A stretch of 64,000 bases of DNA from JAHEYF01 sp045805185 (GCA_045805185.1 JBJMLS010000300.1:1-64000); one strand, 5' to 3'. Shown: positions 44,942-53,932, counted from the stretch's first letter. Translations and numbers: made by a program. Notes: generated by a model not told the origin, from the letters alone.

Positions 44942-45487
44942 CTAGCCAGCTACATACGGATTCTCGGAAAAATTCTTCCGGAGATCATTTAATTTTCGCG
45001 CTATACTTGCATCTACCTGCTTATCGCCTATGCGCAGTACAAATCCGCCGATCAGCTTTTTATCTACTTTTTCGATCAGCTCCACTTCCCCCTGGGAAGT
45101 CTGCTTCACCAGGTCCATTACCTTTTTTCGTGTCGCATCATCAATACCCGCAGCCGAGGTGATCACAGCTGTAAGAATTCTTTTCTGGGCTTTGTATTGC
45201 TCAACAAAAGATTTTGCAATATCATCAACGTACATCTCACGACGCTTGTCGGTGATAATATCGATAAAGGACATGCTCATATCCGTGATCTTTCCTTTGA
45301 ATATTTCGTGAAGGATGGATTGCTTCTTGTCCGTTTTAATGATCGGGCTCTCGAGCATGATCACAAAATCGTGATTATTCTCCGAAACCTGCTGAACCAG
45401 CAGCATGTCCTGGTAAACGGCTTCAAGCTGTCCCTTTTCAACTGCAAGGTCGAGTAATGATTTGGCGTATCGTGTAGCTACAATCAT
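44942..45487 (-). CDS. atpH: ATP synthase delta subunit
   Basis: The 181-residue protein joins F1 to the peripheral stalk. It begins MIVATRYAKSLLDLAVEKGQ and has the diagnostic C-terminal half ILTAVITSAAGIDDATRKKV then KVDKKLIGGFVLRIGDKQVD and SIARKLNDLRK. It follows atpF by two bases, so the two are translationally coupled. Confidence 0.96.
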   Translation of the reverse strand: MIVATRYAKSLLDLAVEKGQLEAVYQDMLLVQQVSENNHDFVIMLESPIIKTDKKQSILHEIFKGKITDMSMSFIDIITDKRREMYVDDIAKSFVEQYKAQKRILTAVITSAAGIDDATRKKVMDLVKQTSQGEVELIEKVDKKLIGGFVLRIGDKQVDASIARKLNDLRKNFSENPYVAG

Positions 45488-45489
45488 GC

Positions 45490-46005
45490 TTAGTTCAGGT
45501 TAACTTCTTTCATTAAGTTATTCACCAGTGTTTTTTGCTTATCGTCTGCTGATAAATGCTCTTTCAGGATCTTCTCTGCGATGTCGATGGAAAGAGTTGC
45601 TACCTGGTTCTTCAGTTCGGTAATTGCAGCCATTTTCTCTGCATTGATGGTTTCGCGGGCCTGGGCAACAATACGGTCAGCCTCAATCTTCGCTTTACCT
45701 TTTGCCTCATTAATGATCGCATCTTTTGTGTCGCGCGCTTCCCTCAGCAGGTTATCGCGTTCTGTGCGCGCTTCCTGAAGGATCTTTTCATTGCTGGCCT
45801 GCAGATCGCCCATTTCTTTTTTCGCTCTTTCAGCAGATTGCAAGGCGTTCTCAATTGACTCTTCGCGGTCCTTTATCATTTTAAGGATAGGCTTCCATGC
45901 GAATTTCTTCAATAAGAATAAGATCGTAAGGAAAGTTACCAGCATCCAGAACATCAATCCGAATTCGGGCTGTACCAGTGGAATATCTAATAAAATAGTA
46001 GTCAT
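45490..46005 (-). CDS. atpF: ATP synthase b subunit
   Basis: The 171-residue peripheral stalk protein has one N-terminal transmembrane helix (FGLMFWMLVTFLTILFLLKK) followed by a long charged coiled coil (MIKDREESIENALQSAERAK onward) that dimerises and reaches F1 delta. Length is normal. It is separated from atpE by 174 bases that hold an intrinsic terminator and a 51-base tandem duplication, which could let atpE be expressed more strongly than atpF-H-A-G. Confidence 0.96.
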   Translation of the reverse strand: MTTILLDIPLVQPEFGLMFWMLVTFLTILFLLKKFAWKPILKMIKDREESIENALQSAERAKKEMGDLQASNEKILQEARTERDNLLREARDTKDAIINEAKGKAKIEADRIVAQARETINAEKMAAITELKNQVATLSIDIAEKILKEHLSADDKQKTLVNNLMKEVNLN

Positions 46006-46028
46006 TTGTCTTTATTATTTAATTTCTT

Positions 46029-46130
46029 TTTTAATCGCTTTAGCGCTGCATAACTAAATCTGATTTTCGTACCTCAAATTTTTAATCGCTTTAGCGCTGC
46101 ATAACTAAATCTGATTTTCGTACCTCAAAT
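46029..46130. repeat. Perfect 51-bp tandem duplication between atpF and atpE
   Basis: A 51-base unit beginning TTTTAATCGCTTTAGCGC and ending TACCTCAAAT occurs twice without mismatch, at 46029-46079 and 46080-46130. The absence of divergence indicates a recent duplication or active maintenance. It lies directly upstream of the atpF start. Confidence 0.95.
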
Positions 46131-46142
46131 CGATTTAGTAAT

Positions 46143-46174
46143 AAAAAAGCGGCAACCAATCGTTACCGCTTTTT
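46143..46174 (-). terminator. Intrinsic terminator inside the atp operon, after atpE
   Basis: On the minus strand, AAAAAGCGGTAAC pairs with GTTGCCGCTTTTTT around GATTG and the hairpin is followed by T-rich sequence. It begins six to ten bases after the atpE stop. It could raise c-subunit output relative to the downstream genes. Confidence 0.85.
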
Positions 46175-46179
46175 GTTTT

Positions 46180-46437
46180 TTAGATGAACAATACAAGAAG
46201 AGCAATAACCATTGCGAAGAAAGCGGCACCTTCAACAAGTGCAGCCGCAAGGATCATGTTCGAACGAATATCATTCAGGGCCTCTGGTTGACGCGCGATA
46301 GATTCCAAAGCGGAACCACCGATGCGACCGATACCAATACCGGCACCAACTGCAGCAACGCCTGCTCCTAAAGCGGCAACGCCGTTTGCAAGAGGAGTAC
46401 CAGCTTCTACAGCCTGAAGTAATGTTGATTGTAACAT
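46180..46437 (-). CDS. atpE: ATP synthase c subunit
   Basis: The 85-residue membrane rotor protein has two helices around the RQPEA loop: ALGAGVAAVGAGIGIGRIGG and MILAAALVEGAAFFAMVIAL. The ion-binding Glu is in LVEGAAFF. The Gln and Glu-Ser pattern of Na+-dependent c-rings is not evident, so proton coupling is likely. Many copies per enzyme are needed, which fits the terminator found just downstream. An unusually long 258-base spacer with REP-like palindromes separates it from atpB. Confidence 0.96.
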   Translation of the reverse strand: MLQSTLLQAVEAGTPLANGVAALGAGVAAVGAGIGIGRIGGSALESIARQPEALNDIRSNMILAAALVEGAAFFAMVIALLVLFI

Positions 46438-46513
46438 GTTACTTTTTTTTATTAGTTAAACAAAATGCCCATTTTCCGAAACGAGCTAAAAACTTTCTTT
46501 TTTATCATTGCCA

Positions 46514-46695
46514 CACTGAGCGAAGCCGAAGTGGGTTAAACAATTGTCCGTTTTCTAAAAACAGACCGAAAAATATTTTGAAACCGTGACTTCGACTCCG
46601 CTCAGTCACTGGTTATTAATCATTACTACGAAATCTCTTCAGTCATCCTACAACGCTCAATTACGTTACCGTACGCTGAGCGGAGCCGAAGCGTA
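46514..46695. repeat. Three REP-like palindromes between atpE and atpB
   Basis: Copies lie at 46514-46533 (CACTGAGCGAAGCCGAAGTG), 46586-46609 (GTGACTTCGACTCCGCTCAG then TCAC, inverse orientation) and 46672-46695 (TACGCTGAGCGGAGCCGAAG then CGTA). The core GAGCGGAGCCGAAG is kept while the outer arms differ but still pair with each other. This is the dispersed repeat that, when translated, yields the familiar 'HTERSRS' peptide. The third copy abuts the atpB stop codon. Confidence 0.85.
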
Positions 46696-47886
46696 TTATA
46701 TCAGATCAATCTGCGATTTCTCCATGTTGTGATCGTCATGCCCATGATCGTGTGCATGATGACCTTCTTCCACCGCCCCGCCGAAATACATCGCCGACAA
46801 CAGTGTAAATACATAAGCCTGCAGAAATGCCACCAGCAGCTCCATCGCAAACATGAATATGGTAAAGGCAAGGGATACAACCGAAACACCCAAACCGGCG
46901 CCTACGTTCATTTCTCCGAAAATAAAAATAAGACTGAAGAAAGCCAGGGCGATAATGTGCCCAGCGGTAATGTTGGCAAATAACCGGACCATCAATACAA
47001 AAGGTTTCAGGAACACGCCGAGAATTTCGATCGGGGTAAGAATGAACAGCACGCCTATCGGAACACCCGGCATGGCGAATACGTGACGCCAGTAATGTCC
47101 GTTGGTATTGATCAGGGTGATGATAAAGGTTAAAGCAGCAAGTACCAGGGTCACTGAAATACTTCCGGTAAGGTTCGCTCCGCCAGGAATAAAGGGAATT
47201 AATCCGAGCAGGTTATTGATCCAGATGAAAAAGAAGACGGTCAGAAGAAAAGGAAGAAATTTCTCATACTTCGCTCCGATGGAAGGCTTGGCCACATCAT
47301 CGCGCACAAAAATGATCAAAGGCTCGATCAGCGATTGCATGCCTTTTGGCGTTTGTCCCGGACGACGGGAATAGGATTTTGCCACACTCATAAAGATCCA
47401 TAGCATTAAGCCTGCTCCGATAAACAAGGCCAAAACATTCTTGGTGATGGAGAAGTCATAAACTTTTGAAGTAGCCTCCTCATCAATTTTTCCGCTTGCC
47501 TCGTCCCATACTTTCACATGGTTCTCAACCAGCTTGTACGGATAATTTCCGTTATACACTTCAGTTGGCTCATGCTCTTCATTATTGAATACGGATGAGG
47601 AAAAACATTCAAATCCTTTATCGGTTTTCAGGATCACGGGAAGCGGAAGGCTCAGGTGACCCGTAATGTGCCAGGAGTGCGCATCGGCAACGTGTTCCAG
47701 GATCATTTTACCTGCATCGAATTTTTCTTTTTCTGGTCCCGAACCACTTTCATGTTCAGTAGTAATGGGCTTGCCGCCTTCCGCAGGCTCATAAGCGAGG
47801 CTTTTTTGAGCGAACAGCAGGAAAAAACCTAAAAGGGCTAAAAAAGAGAAGGATTTTCGGCTGAATATGTTGATTTTACTGGGCAT
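46696..47886 (-). CDS. atpB: ATP synthase a subunit, long Bacteroidota form
   Basis: The 396-residue protein has a cleavable signal-like N-terminus (FLALLGFFLLFAQKSLA), then about 130 extra periplasmic residues before the membrane domain, the long form seen in Bacteroidota. The membrane part has SLIEPLIIFVRDDVAKPSIG, the channel region LTPIEILGVFLKPFVLMVRL with the essential Arg in MVRLFAN, and a His-rich C-terminus (EEGHHAHDHGHDDHN) that may bind metal ions or be cytoplasmic decoration. It is the first gene of the operon, with a perfect -7 box upstream. Confidence 0.96.
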   Translation of the reverse strand: MPSKINIFSRKSFSFLALLGFFLLFAQKSLAYEPAEGGKPITTEHESGSGPEKEKFDAGKMILEHVADAHSWHITGHLSLPLPVILKTDKGFECFSSSVFNNEEHEPTEVYNGNYPYKLVENHVKVWDEASGKIDEEATSKVYDFSITKNVLALFIGAGLMLWIFMSVAKSYSRRPGQTPKGMQSLIEPLIIFVRDDVAKPSIGAKYEKFLPFLLTVFFFIWINNLLGLIPFIPGGANLTGSISVTLVLAALTFIITLINTNGHYWRHVFAMPGVPIGVLFILTPIEILGVFLKPFVLMVRLFANITAGHIIALAFFSLIFIFGEMNVGAGLGVSVVSLAFTIFMFAMELLVAFLQAYVFTLLSAMYFGGAVEEGHHAHDHGHDDHNMEKSQIDLI

Positions 47887-48343
47887 TTCGTAGAAACGGG
47901 TTTTAACGTTTTTTAATTCGGGTGCAAATTTAGGGATTAATTCAATATTTCAGAAATTTTTTTCCAACACAATGGAACTATCCTTTAAAAAGTCCCGGAA
48001 TGCCTCTTAATTGTCGCTGAACCAATGTTTTTGATCCACTAATTTCAGAACATCACAACAGAAATGTGAGACGGGGAGTATCACAAATGACGGGCATGAA
48101 AAGGGTTGCTTTTCCCCGGGATCTCCCTTCGCAAACATTTTAACTCATTTATTAGCCTGGCAGGATCAGAGAGCCTATGAATCCTTTGTTGCCGGCCGTG
48201 TTAAGGACAGGAAACAGCTAAACCATCTTATTTACCGCGCATTCGTATCCCTGAATCAGGGTATTCTCCGCTTTTTTCCTTTTTACCTGTCGAGTGCATG
48301 GATTTTTCTTTATTTTTACTCTCTAAATCTTAAACTCATCTTT
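47887..48343. other. Divergent intergenic region of atpB and the PepSY-like gene
   Basis: The 457 bases hold the minus-strand atp promoter at 47925-47932 and a plus-strand near -7 box (TATTTTTA, about 48315) for the PepSY-like gene. A plus-strand frame is open between them without a start codon, but it does not resemble a known protein. No RNA gene is seen. Confidence 0.5.
47925..47932 (-). promoter_or_regulatory. Bacteroidota -7 promoter box (TAAATTTG) of the atp operon
   Basis: The minus strand reads TAAATTTG exactly, 38 bases before the atpB ATG, leaving a leader of roughly 34 bases. Confidence 0.65.
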
Positions 48344-48820
48344 ATGAAAAAAATCGTTTTATTGCCTGCACTAGCCATCGCTTTATTTTTGGCTGGTACT
48401 GCAACAGCACAGGAAGTGTCCGGCCTTGACAAGGATATCACCGAAAAAGAAGTTCCGGCAGCAGTTATGAAAACGTTCAAAGCCAAATACCCTAACCAAA
48501 AGGTTGATAAATGGGAGCAAAAAGCAGGTAATTTTGAAGCGGATTTTACAAAAGATGGCAAGTTTTGTGAACTCGCTATAAAAGCTGATGGATCCTGGAT
48601 CGAATTTGAAACGAAGATCGAAAAAGGAGATGTTCCAAAAGCGGTGCTCGACGCTCACGCGAAATCAAAATATAAAGACTGGGCTTTTGATCACGCAGAG
48701 GAAGTTAAAACTCCCAAGCATGACAAATTATATGAAGTTACCGTGAAAAAAGGAAAAGACATGATGGGACTTTACTTTACACCGGATGGCAAAACCCTGG
48801 TGCGCGAAGAGAAGGACTAG
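48344..48820 (+). CDS. Exported PepSY-like (DUF2874-type) protein
   Basis: The 158-residue protein has a signal peptide (MKKIVLLPALAIALFLAGTATAQ). Two PepSY-like repeats follow, marked by VMKTFKAKYPNQKVDKWEQ then FEADFTKDGKFCELAIKADG, and VLDAHAKSKYKDWAFDHAEE then YEVTVKKGKDMMGLYFTPDG. These small periplasmic proteins resemble beta-lactamase-inhibitor-like PepSY folds, and their ligands are unknown. A near -7 box lies upstream and a strong terminator follows. Confidence 0.88.
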   Translation: MKKIVLLPALAIALFLAGTATAQEVSGLDKDITEKEVPAAVMKTFKAKYPNQKVDKWEQKAGNFEADFTKDGKFCELAIKADGSWIEFETKIEKGDVPKAVLDAHAKSKYKDWAFDHAEEVKTPKHDKLYEVTVKKGKDMMGLYFTPDGKTLVREEKD

Positions 48821-48844
48821 TTATTATCAAATATACTTATGTTT

Positions 48845-48875
48845 AAAGGAGGAGCTGTTCCTCCTTTTTTATTTT
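48845..48875 (+). terminator. Rho-independent terminator
   Basis: AAAGGAGGA pairs with TCCTCCTTT around GCTGT and is followed by a T run. It ends the PepSY-like gene transcript. Confidence 0.92.
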
Positions 48876-48897
48876 TCTCCGCTTTGATTTCTTTTTA

Positions 48898-48905
48898 TAT
48901 GTTTG
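48898..48905 (+). promoter_or_regulatory. Bacteroidota -7 promoter box (TATGTTTG)
   Basis: The box is an exact match ending three bases before the ATG at 48909. It overlaps an alternative TTG start at 48903, which makes the ATG the only sensible start. Confidence 0.6.
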
Positions 48906-48908
48906 CGC

Positions 48909-51419
48909 ATGAGGAAACCAGCCATACCAACTCTTCGTCACATCAATAATTACAGAACTATCTGCATGGTCATCGTGGCGCTTGCAGCAGTCCCCCGCGT
49001 TTTGGCGCAGCAATATTTTCAGAATGTAAAAGGAAAGATCGCGGACAGGGAATCAGGATTGACCATTCCCGGCGTCATCGTAAAGATGAAGGGAGATACT
49101 TCCCGTAAGTTATCCGCTGTGAGTGATGAGAATGGCGTCTTTAAAATCACCGGGGTTCCAGTCGGACGCCGTACTTTTATTTTTGCGCTGGTAGGATATA
49201 AGCCTTACGTTGCCACTGATATCATGGTGGTTTCCGGTAAAGAAGTGTTCCTGAACATTGAAATGGAGGAAGCGATCCAGGAGATCGGTGAAGTAGTGAT
49301 CAGCGCGGATGATAAGGGAATTAACAATGAAATGAGTTCCGTAAGCACGAAAACATTCAGTATTGAGGAAACGGAGCGTTATCCTGGCTCCCGGCAGGAT
49401 CCGGCGCGGATGGCCTCTAATTTTGCAGGTGTGCAGGGCACCAACGACAGCCGCAACGACATTGTGATCCGCGGAAATTCCCCTTCCGGCCTGCTCTGGC
49501 GGCTCGAAGAGATCGATATTCCGAATCCCAACCATTTCAATATTGCGGGTTCAGCAGGCGGGCCGGTTTCCATCATCAACAATAAATACCTTTCCAATTC
49601 GGAATTTTTTACCGGGGCCTTTCCTGCTTCTTATGGTAATGCATTGGGCGGCGTATTCGATCTGAAAATGAGGAACGGGAACAATGAAAAACACGAGCGC
49701 ACATTTCAGCTTGGGATCATGGGAACTGAACTTGCATTTGAGGGACCACTCAATAAAAGCAAAGGCTCAAGTTACATGGTCAATTACCGTTACAGCACAC
49801 TTGACCTTTTTTCCTTTGCGCATATCAAGATCGGTACAAGCGCAGTGCCGCGCTACCAGGACGGCGCCTTCCGTTTTAATTTTCCCACCAAAAAGGCCGG
49901 GACATTTTCCATCAGCGGGATCGGCGGCCTGAGTACAATCTCCATTATTCTCAGTAAAGATACTGTCCGTCCAAAAGAATTATACGGCGATCAGAACCGC
50001 GACCAGTATTTCAGCACTAACCTTGGAGTGATCATCGCTAATCACGTGATCTCATTAGGTGAAAAAACCCTGATGAAAACCTCGCTGGCCCATTCTGTTT
50101 CTTACATCAGCGCTGATCACAATCTTATTTTACGCGACCGGAACTATAAACCGAACGATACGCTTCCACAGATCCTCGACTTTGCCCAGACAGAACAAAA
50201 GACCACGCTTACTTCCTATATCAAACATAAGATCAATGCGCGCAACAGCTTTAAAACAGGCTTCTATGTAAATTATTTTCAGGCCACTTATTTTGACCGT
50301 GTAAAACAAAATGCCGTTACCGATACGCTTGCCGGTACCATTTTGAATAAAGCCTGGAAGAACCGCCTGGGAACAAGCGCGACCTATTTCCTGATCCAGC
50401 CTTATTTCCAGTATAACTTCAAATTAAATGATCAGGTAACTTTTAACGCGGGAGTGTTCGGACAATTGCTTACGCTTAACAACAGTTACGCGGTTGAGCC
50501 AAGGGCCGGCGTAAAATGGAGCATCAACAGCAGGAACATGCTAAGCTTCGGGTACGGACTCCACAGCCAGATCCAGCCGGGTTATATTTATTTCGCCTGT
50601 CCCGACAGTGTGGTGCGCAATGGCGTGGTGCTCGGCAACGGAGGAAGCAACGGAGAAAATAAGATCCAGGATAACCGCAACCTGGGAATGAGCAAGAGCC
50701 AGCATTTTGTTTTAGGCTATGATCTTTTTCTTTCCAGGTATTTTCGCATCAAGGCGGAAACGTATTACCAGAACCTGTGGAACATTCCCGTTTATGCAGT
50801 GCCTTCCTCTGTCTCCATGCTTAACCGGGGCGCAACATTCTCGCGTTTCTTTCCGATCTACACCATGGAAAATAAAGGGACAGGCTTGAACTATGGTATA
50901 GAGCTCACCGTGGAAAAATTATTCCACAACCATTATTTCTTTTTGTTCTCCGGTTCGGTATTCAATTCAAAATACAAAGGAAGCAACGGTAAAGAATGGG
51001 ACACTGACTTCAACGGCAACTATATTTTTAACCTACTCGCGGGGCTGGAATACGGCATAGGTAGAAGCAAGAAGAACGCCATTACCTTCGGTCCGAAATT
51101 TACATACGGAGGAGGACGCCGTTATACCATGCCTGACAGGGCGGCGAGTGATCGCATTATGGATGTGGTACCGGTGAATGATCCTGTGAATAATTTACAG
51201 TTCCCGAATTACTTCCGGATCGATTCACGTATAGCTTACAAGATCAATGGTAAAAAAGCGGATTACGAAATTGCGGTTGACCTGGTGAACATCACCAACC
51301 AGAAAAATGTCTTAGCGCTCACCTACTCTCCTGATCCGCAGAACCCGCAGGCTGACCCGATGATAAGGAATTACCAGCTTGGGTTCTTACCGCTGTTTTA
51401 CTTTAAGGTGAATTTCTGA
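48909..51419 (+). CDS. TonB-dependent receptor with carboxypeptidase-like N-terminal domain
   Basis: The 836-residue outer-membrane protein has a signal peptide (about 1-33), a CarboxypepD_reg-like domain (about 37-115, VKGKIADRESGLTIPGVIVK, VPVGRRTFIFALVGYKPY) and a plug region (DIVIRGNSPSGLLWRLEEID, IINNKYLSNSEFFTGAFPAS, YGNALGGVFDLKMRNGN). A beta-barrel with alternating aromatic strands follows, ending in FYFKVNF, an outer-membrane C-terminal signature. It imports a ligand driven by TonB, and no SusD partner is adjacent. The substrate is unknown. Confidence 0.92.
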   Translation: MRKPAIPTLRHINNYRTICMVIVALAAVPRVLAQQYFQNVKGKIADRESGLTIPGVIVKMKGDTSRKLSAVSDENGVFKITGVPVGRRTFIFALVGYKPYVATDIMVVSGKEVFLNIEMEEAIQEIGEVVISADDKGINNEMSSVSTKTFSIEETERYPGSRQDPARMASNFAGVQGTNDSRNDIVIRGNSPSGLLWRLEEIDIPNPNHFNIAGSAGGPVSIINNKYLSNSEFFTGAFPASYGNALGGVFDLKMRNGNNEKHERTFQLGIMGTELAFEGPLNKSKGSSYMVNYRYSTLDLFSFAHIKIGTSAVPRYQDGAFRFNFPTKKAGTFSISGIGGLSTISIILSKDTVRPKELYGDQNRDQYFSTNLGVIIANHVISLGEKTLMKTSLAHSVSYISADHNLILRDRNYKPNDTLPQILDFAQTEQKTTLTSYIKHKINARNSFKTGFYVNYFQATYFDRVKQNAVTDTLAGTILNKAWKNRLGTSATYFLIQPYFQYNFKLNDQVTFNAGVFGQLLTLNNSYAVEPRAGVKWSINSRNMLSFGYGLHSQIQPGYIYFACPDSVVRNGVVLGNGGSNGENKIQDNRNLGMSKSQHFVLGYDLFLSRYFRIKAETYYQNLWNIPVYAVPSSVSMLNRGATFSRFFPIYTMENKGTGLNYGIELTVEKLFHNHYFFLFSGSVFNSKYKGSNGKEWDTDFNGNYIFNLLAGLEYGIGRSKKNAITFGPKFTYGGGRRYTMPDRAASDRIMDVVPVNDPVNNLQFPNYFRIDSRIAYKINGKKADYEIAVDLVNITNQKNVLALTYSPDPQNPQADPMIRNYQLGFLPLFYFKVNF

Positions 51420-51445
51420 TTTTTATACGATGAGGCTTTTTTTAC

Positions 51446-51605
51446 ACCAGAGTTCACGGAGAACGCGGAGGGAATGTAATAAAATTTAATTAGACCATAA
51501 GGAATAGCTAAGAAATGAGCTTATATTGAATGGTAGAAATTTGGAGAAAATCTATCACAGATCTTAAGGTACACCTTCCCTCAATTCTCTGCACGCTCAG
51601 CGTCA
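51446..51605. repeat. Degenerate copy of the dispersed 'cgcagag' repeat
   Basis: CACCAGAGTTCACGGAGAAC then GCGGAG near 51446-51471 and CTCTGCACGCTCAGCGTCAG near 51589-51608 belong to the repeat family at 41400-41905. They fill the spacer between the receptor and LpxR-like genes. Confidence 0.5.
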
Positions 51606-51642
51606 GAAATCCCCGCGACTTATTAATCCGTATATTGAATAA

Positions 51643-52617
51643 GTGAAAAGACTACTGAACATATTATGCTATTGCCTGCTGCCTTTTCTTTCTGTCGCGC
51701 AAAATACAGACAGCATCTCAACAAAACGAACCGACCCTTATTCTTATTTCCGCTTCAATTACGACAATGACTTTTTCAGCGCAACGGACCAGTTCTATAC
51801 ACAGGGAACTTATTTCGAGCTGATCAGCCCATTTGTAAAAAAGATCCCGCTTGCTCATGCATTAATTCCCTTGAAAGGGTCAGTGAATTATTATGGTCTC
51901 GAATTCGAACAGGATGTTTTCACACCTTCCAGTATCCGGAGAGATACGGTATTTACCGGCGACAGGCCCTTTGCCGCATTGGTCTATTTGTCGCAATTCC
52001 TTATTTCAATTGATCCGGTTAAAAGAATAAGACTGAACACTAAGATCGATATGGGCCTGCTTGGCCCCTGCGCTAAGGGAAAAGAAACCCAACAGAACAT
52101 TCACCGCTGGCTCGATAACATTCAGCCCCTGGGATGGCAGTACCAGGTGGCAAGCGATTACATGCTGAATTATAATATACAATTCGAAAAAGGAATTTTC
52201 CTGCGCAAAGGCTTTGAATTTATTGGTACGACAGCGGCCCGCGCCGGCACGATCTACACCGATGCTTCAGCTGGCGCGCTGATCCGCTCAGGCTGGATGA
52301 ATTCTTATTTTCAGAATATTGGGATTACAAAGTACCGCGATGCTTCGACAAAAAAATTCCAGGCTTATTTATTCTGCAGAGGCGATGCAAAAGTTGTAGG
52401 ATACAATGCTACGCTCCAGGGCGGAGTCTTTAACCCTACGAGCATTTATACCATTGGTCCTGATAAGATAGAACGTATTGTTTTCACCGGCTCTTACGGA
52501 TTAGTGATCACCTACAAACGCCTGAGCCTGGAGTACACCAAGGTTTACCTTACACCTGAGTTTTACAAGGGCTTTGAGCATGCCTGGGGACATTGCAACA
52601 TCAGCTTTTGTTTTTGA
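51643..52617 (+). CDS. LpxR-family lipid A 3'-O-deacylase-like outer-membrane protein
   Basis: The 324-residue protein has a signal peptide (RLLNILCYCLLPFLSVAQ) and the LpxR/DUF2219 barrel pattern. The active-site region RFNYDNDFFSATDQFYTQGT carries the Asn-Asp and Thr positions, DRPFAALVYLSQF is the conserved second block, and GPCAKGKETQQNIHRWLD supplies the His. LpxR removes a 3' acyl chain from lipid A in the outer membrane with Ca2+. The start is a GTG. It probably modifies lipid A and affects envelope properties. Confidence 0.85.
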   Translation: MKRLLNILCYCLLPFLSVAQNTDSISTKRTDPYSYFRFNYDNDFFSATDQFYTQGTYFELISPFVKKIPLAHALIPLKGSVNYYGLEFEQDVFTPSSIRRDTVFTGDRPFAALVYLSQFLISIDPVKRIRLNTKIDMGLLGPCAKGKETQQNIHRWLDNIQPLGWQYQVASDYMLNYNIQFEKGIFLRKGFEFIGTTAARAGTIYTDASAGALIRSGWMNSYFQNIGITKYRDASTKKFQAYLFCRGDAKVVGYNATLQGGVFNPTSIYTIGPDKIERIVFTGSYGLVITYKRLSLEYTKVYLTPEFYKGFEHAWGHCNISFCF

Positions 52618-52737
52618 ATTCGGAGAATGTCGGGAAGATTACTGTCAGACCGGGCGCAGTCGGGATCCCTACAAAATCAACCGGGCTAAAATTAAACTTC
52701 ATTTTTGTACCTTGCATCCGTGCACGATTCCTCCCTG

Positions 52738-53931
52738 GTGAAAAAGAAAAACATATTCCTGAAATTATTCAGTAACCTCACCGTCCTGGTGCTGATCGCT
52801 ATTGCAGCGGGAATTTTTCTCGGAACTTATTTCCCCTCTACTGCTGTGAAAATGGAGATTGTGGGAAAGACATTTGTAGACATCATCAAGTTATTTATTG
52901 GCCCCATCATTTTTCTCACTATTGTTTTAGGTATTGCGGGCATGGGCGATCTGAAAAAAGTTGGACGCATCGGAATAAAATCACTGGTCTATTTTGAGGT
53001 TGTTACCACACTTGCGCTCGTTATTGGAATTACTGTGGGACTTATCGTGCAGCCTGGTAAAATTGACAAGACGGGCCTCAGCATACAGGACGCCAGTAAA
53101 TACACACAAGCGCCTGAAGGCTTTGACTGGAGTAAATTCTTCCTTTCCAACTTTACTTTGCAGGTATTGCTTGCTGCAATCGTTATCGGGATCCTGCTCA
53201 ATTTCTCGAAGCGAAGAGAAAAAGCAATGCTTTTATTTGGGACAGCTTCAAAATTTGTCTTCAAGGGTTTGAAATTTGTGATGTACCTGGCGCCGCTCGG
53301 CGCTTTCGGAGGCATGGCCTTTACAATTGGGAAATTCGGATTGCACACCCTGGTGCCGCTGGCCAAATTAATGGCAACGGTTTACCTTACCATGTTTCTT
53401 TTTATTTTTCTTGTGCTCGGATCGATACTCTATTATTACAAAGAGAATATTTTCACCTTTTTGAAATACATCAAAGAAGAACTGCTGATCGTACTCGGAA
53501 CTTCCTCTTCCGAATCGGCCCTTCCTTCCATGATGCTCAAGCTGGAAAAGATGGGCTGCAGCAAATCTGTTGTTGGCCTGGTTGTACCTACCGGTTATTC
53601 GTTTAATCTCGATGGAACTTCCATCTACCTTTCCATGGCCATTATTTTTCTGGCCCAGCTTTACAATGTGCAATTGAGCTTTGCAGAAATGGGAAGCATT
53701 ATCGGCATCCTGATGATCACCTCCAAAGGCGCAGCGGGAGTAACCGGCAGCGGATTTATCATACTTGCCTCAACGCTTACTGCCATTCATAAGATCCCGG
53801 TGGAAGGATTGGCCTTTTTACTTGGCGTGGATAAATTTATGAGCGAGGCCCGGGCCATAACCAATATCATCGGGAACGGAGTGGCCACTATCGTAATTGC
53901 AAAAAGTGAAAAGGAATTTACCCCAGCCTGA
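52738..53931 (+). CDS. Dicarboxylate/amino-acid:cation symporter (DAACS family)
   Basis: The protein is a GltPh/DctA-like sodium- or proton-coupled transporter. Family motifs are visible in order: a serine-rich HP1 tip (GTSSSESALPSMML), the TM7 unwound motif GYSFNLDGTSIY, HP2 (TSKGAAGVTGSGFIILAS) and TM8 DKFMSEARAITNIIGNGVAT, with Asp and Arg for substrate and Asn for sodium. GTG codons at 52720 and 52738 and a TTG at 52705 are possible starts. I use 52738 (KKKNIFLKLF), which best fits homologues. TACCTTG near 52708 may be the -7 box. The substrate is probably glutamate, aspartate or a C4-dicarboxylate. Confidence 0.93.
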   Translation: MKKKNIFLKLFSNLTVLVLIAIAAGIFLGTYFPSTAVKMEIVGKTFVDIIKLFIGPIIFLTIVLGIAGMGDLKKVGRIGIKSLVYFEVVTTLALVIGITVGLIVQPGKIDKTGLSIQDASKYTQAPEGFDWSKFFLSNFTLQVLLAAIVIGILLNFSKRREKAMLLFGTASKFVFKGLKFVMYLAPLGAFGGMAFTIGKFGLHTLVPLAKLMATVYLTMFLFIFLVLGSILYYYKENIFTFLKYIKEELLIVLGTSSSESALPSMMLKLEKMGCSKSVVGLVVPTGYSFNLDGTSIYLSMAIIFLAQLYNVQLSFAEMGSIIGILMITSKGAAGVTGSGFIILASTLTAIHKIPVEGLAFLLGVDKFMSEARAITNIIGNGVATIVIAKSEKEFTPA

Positions 53932-53932
53932 G

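Noticed and set aside
46386..46589. Plus-strand frame containing an HTERSRS peptide
   Set aside because: It is a translation of the dispersed REP-like repeat antisense to the atpE 5' region, not a gene.
48032..48343. Plus-strand frame open upstream of the PepSY-like gene without a start codon
   Set aside because: It has no start codon and no family resemblance. Promoter elements lie within it, so it is probably chance openness.
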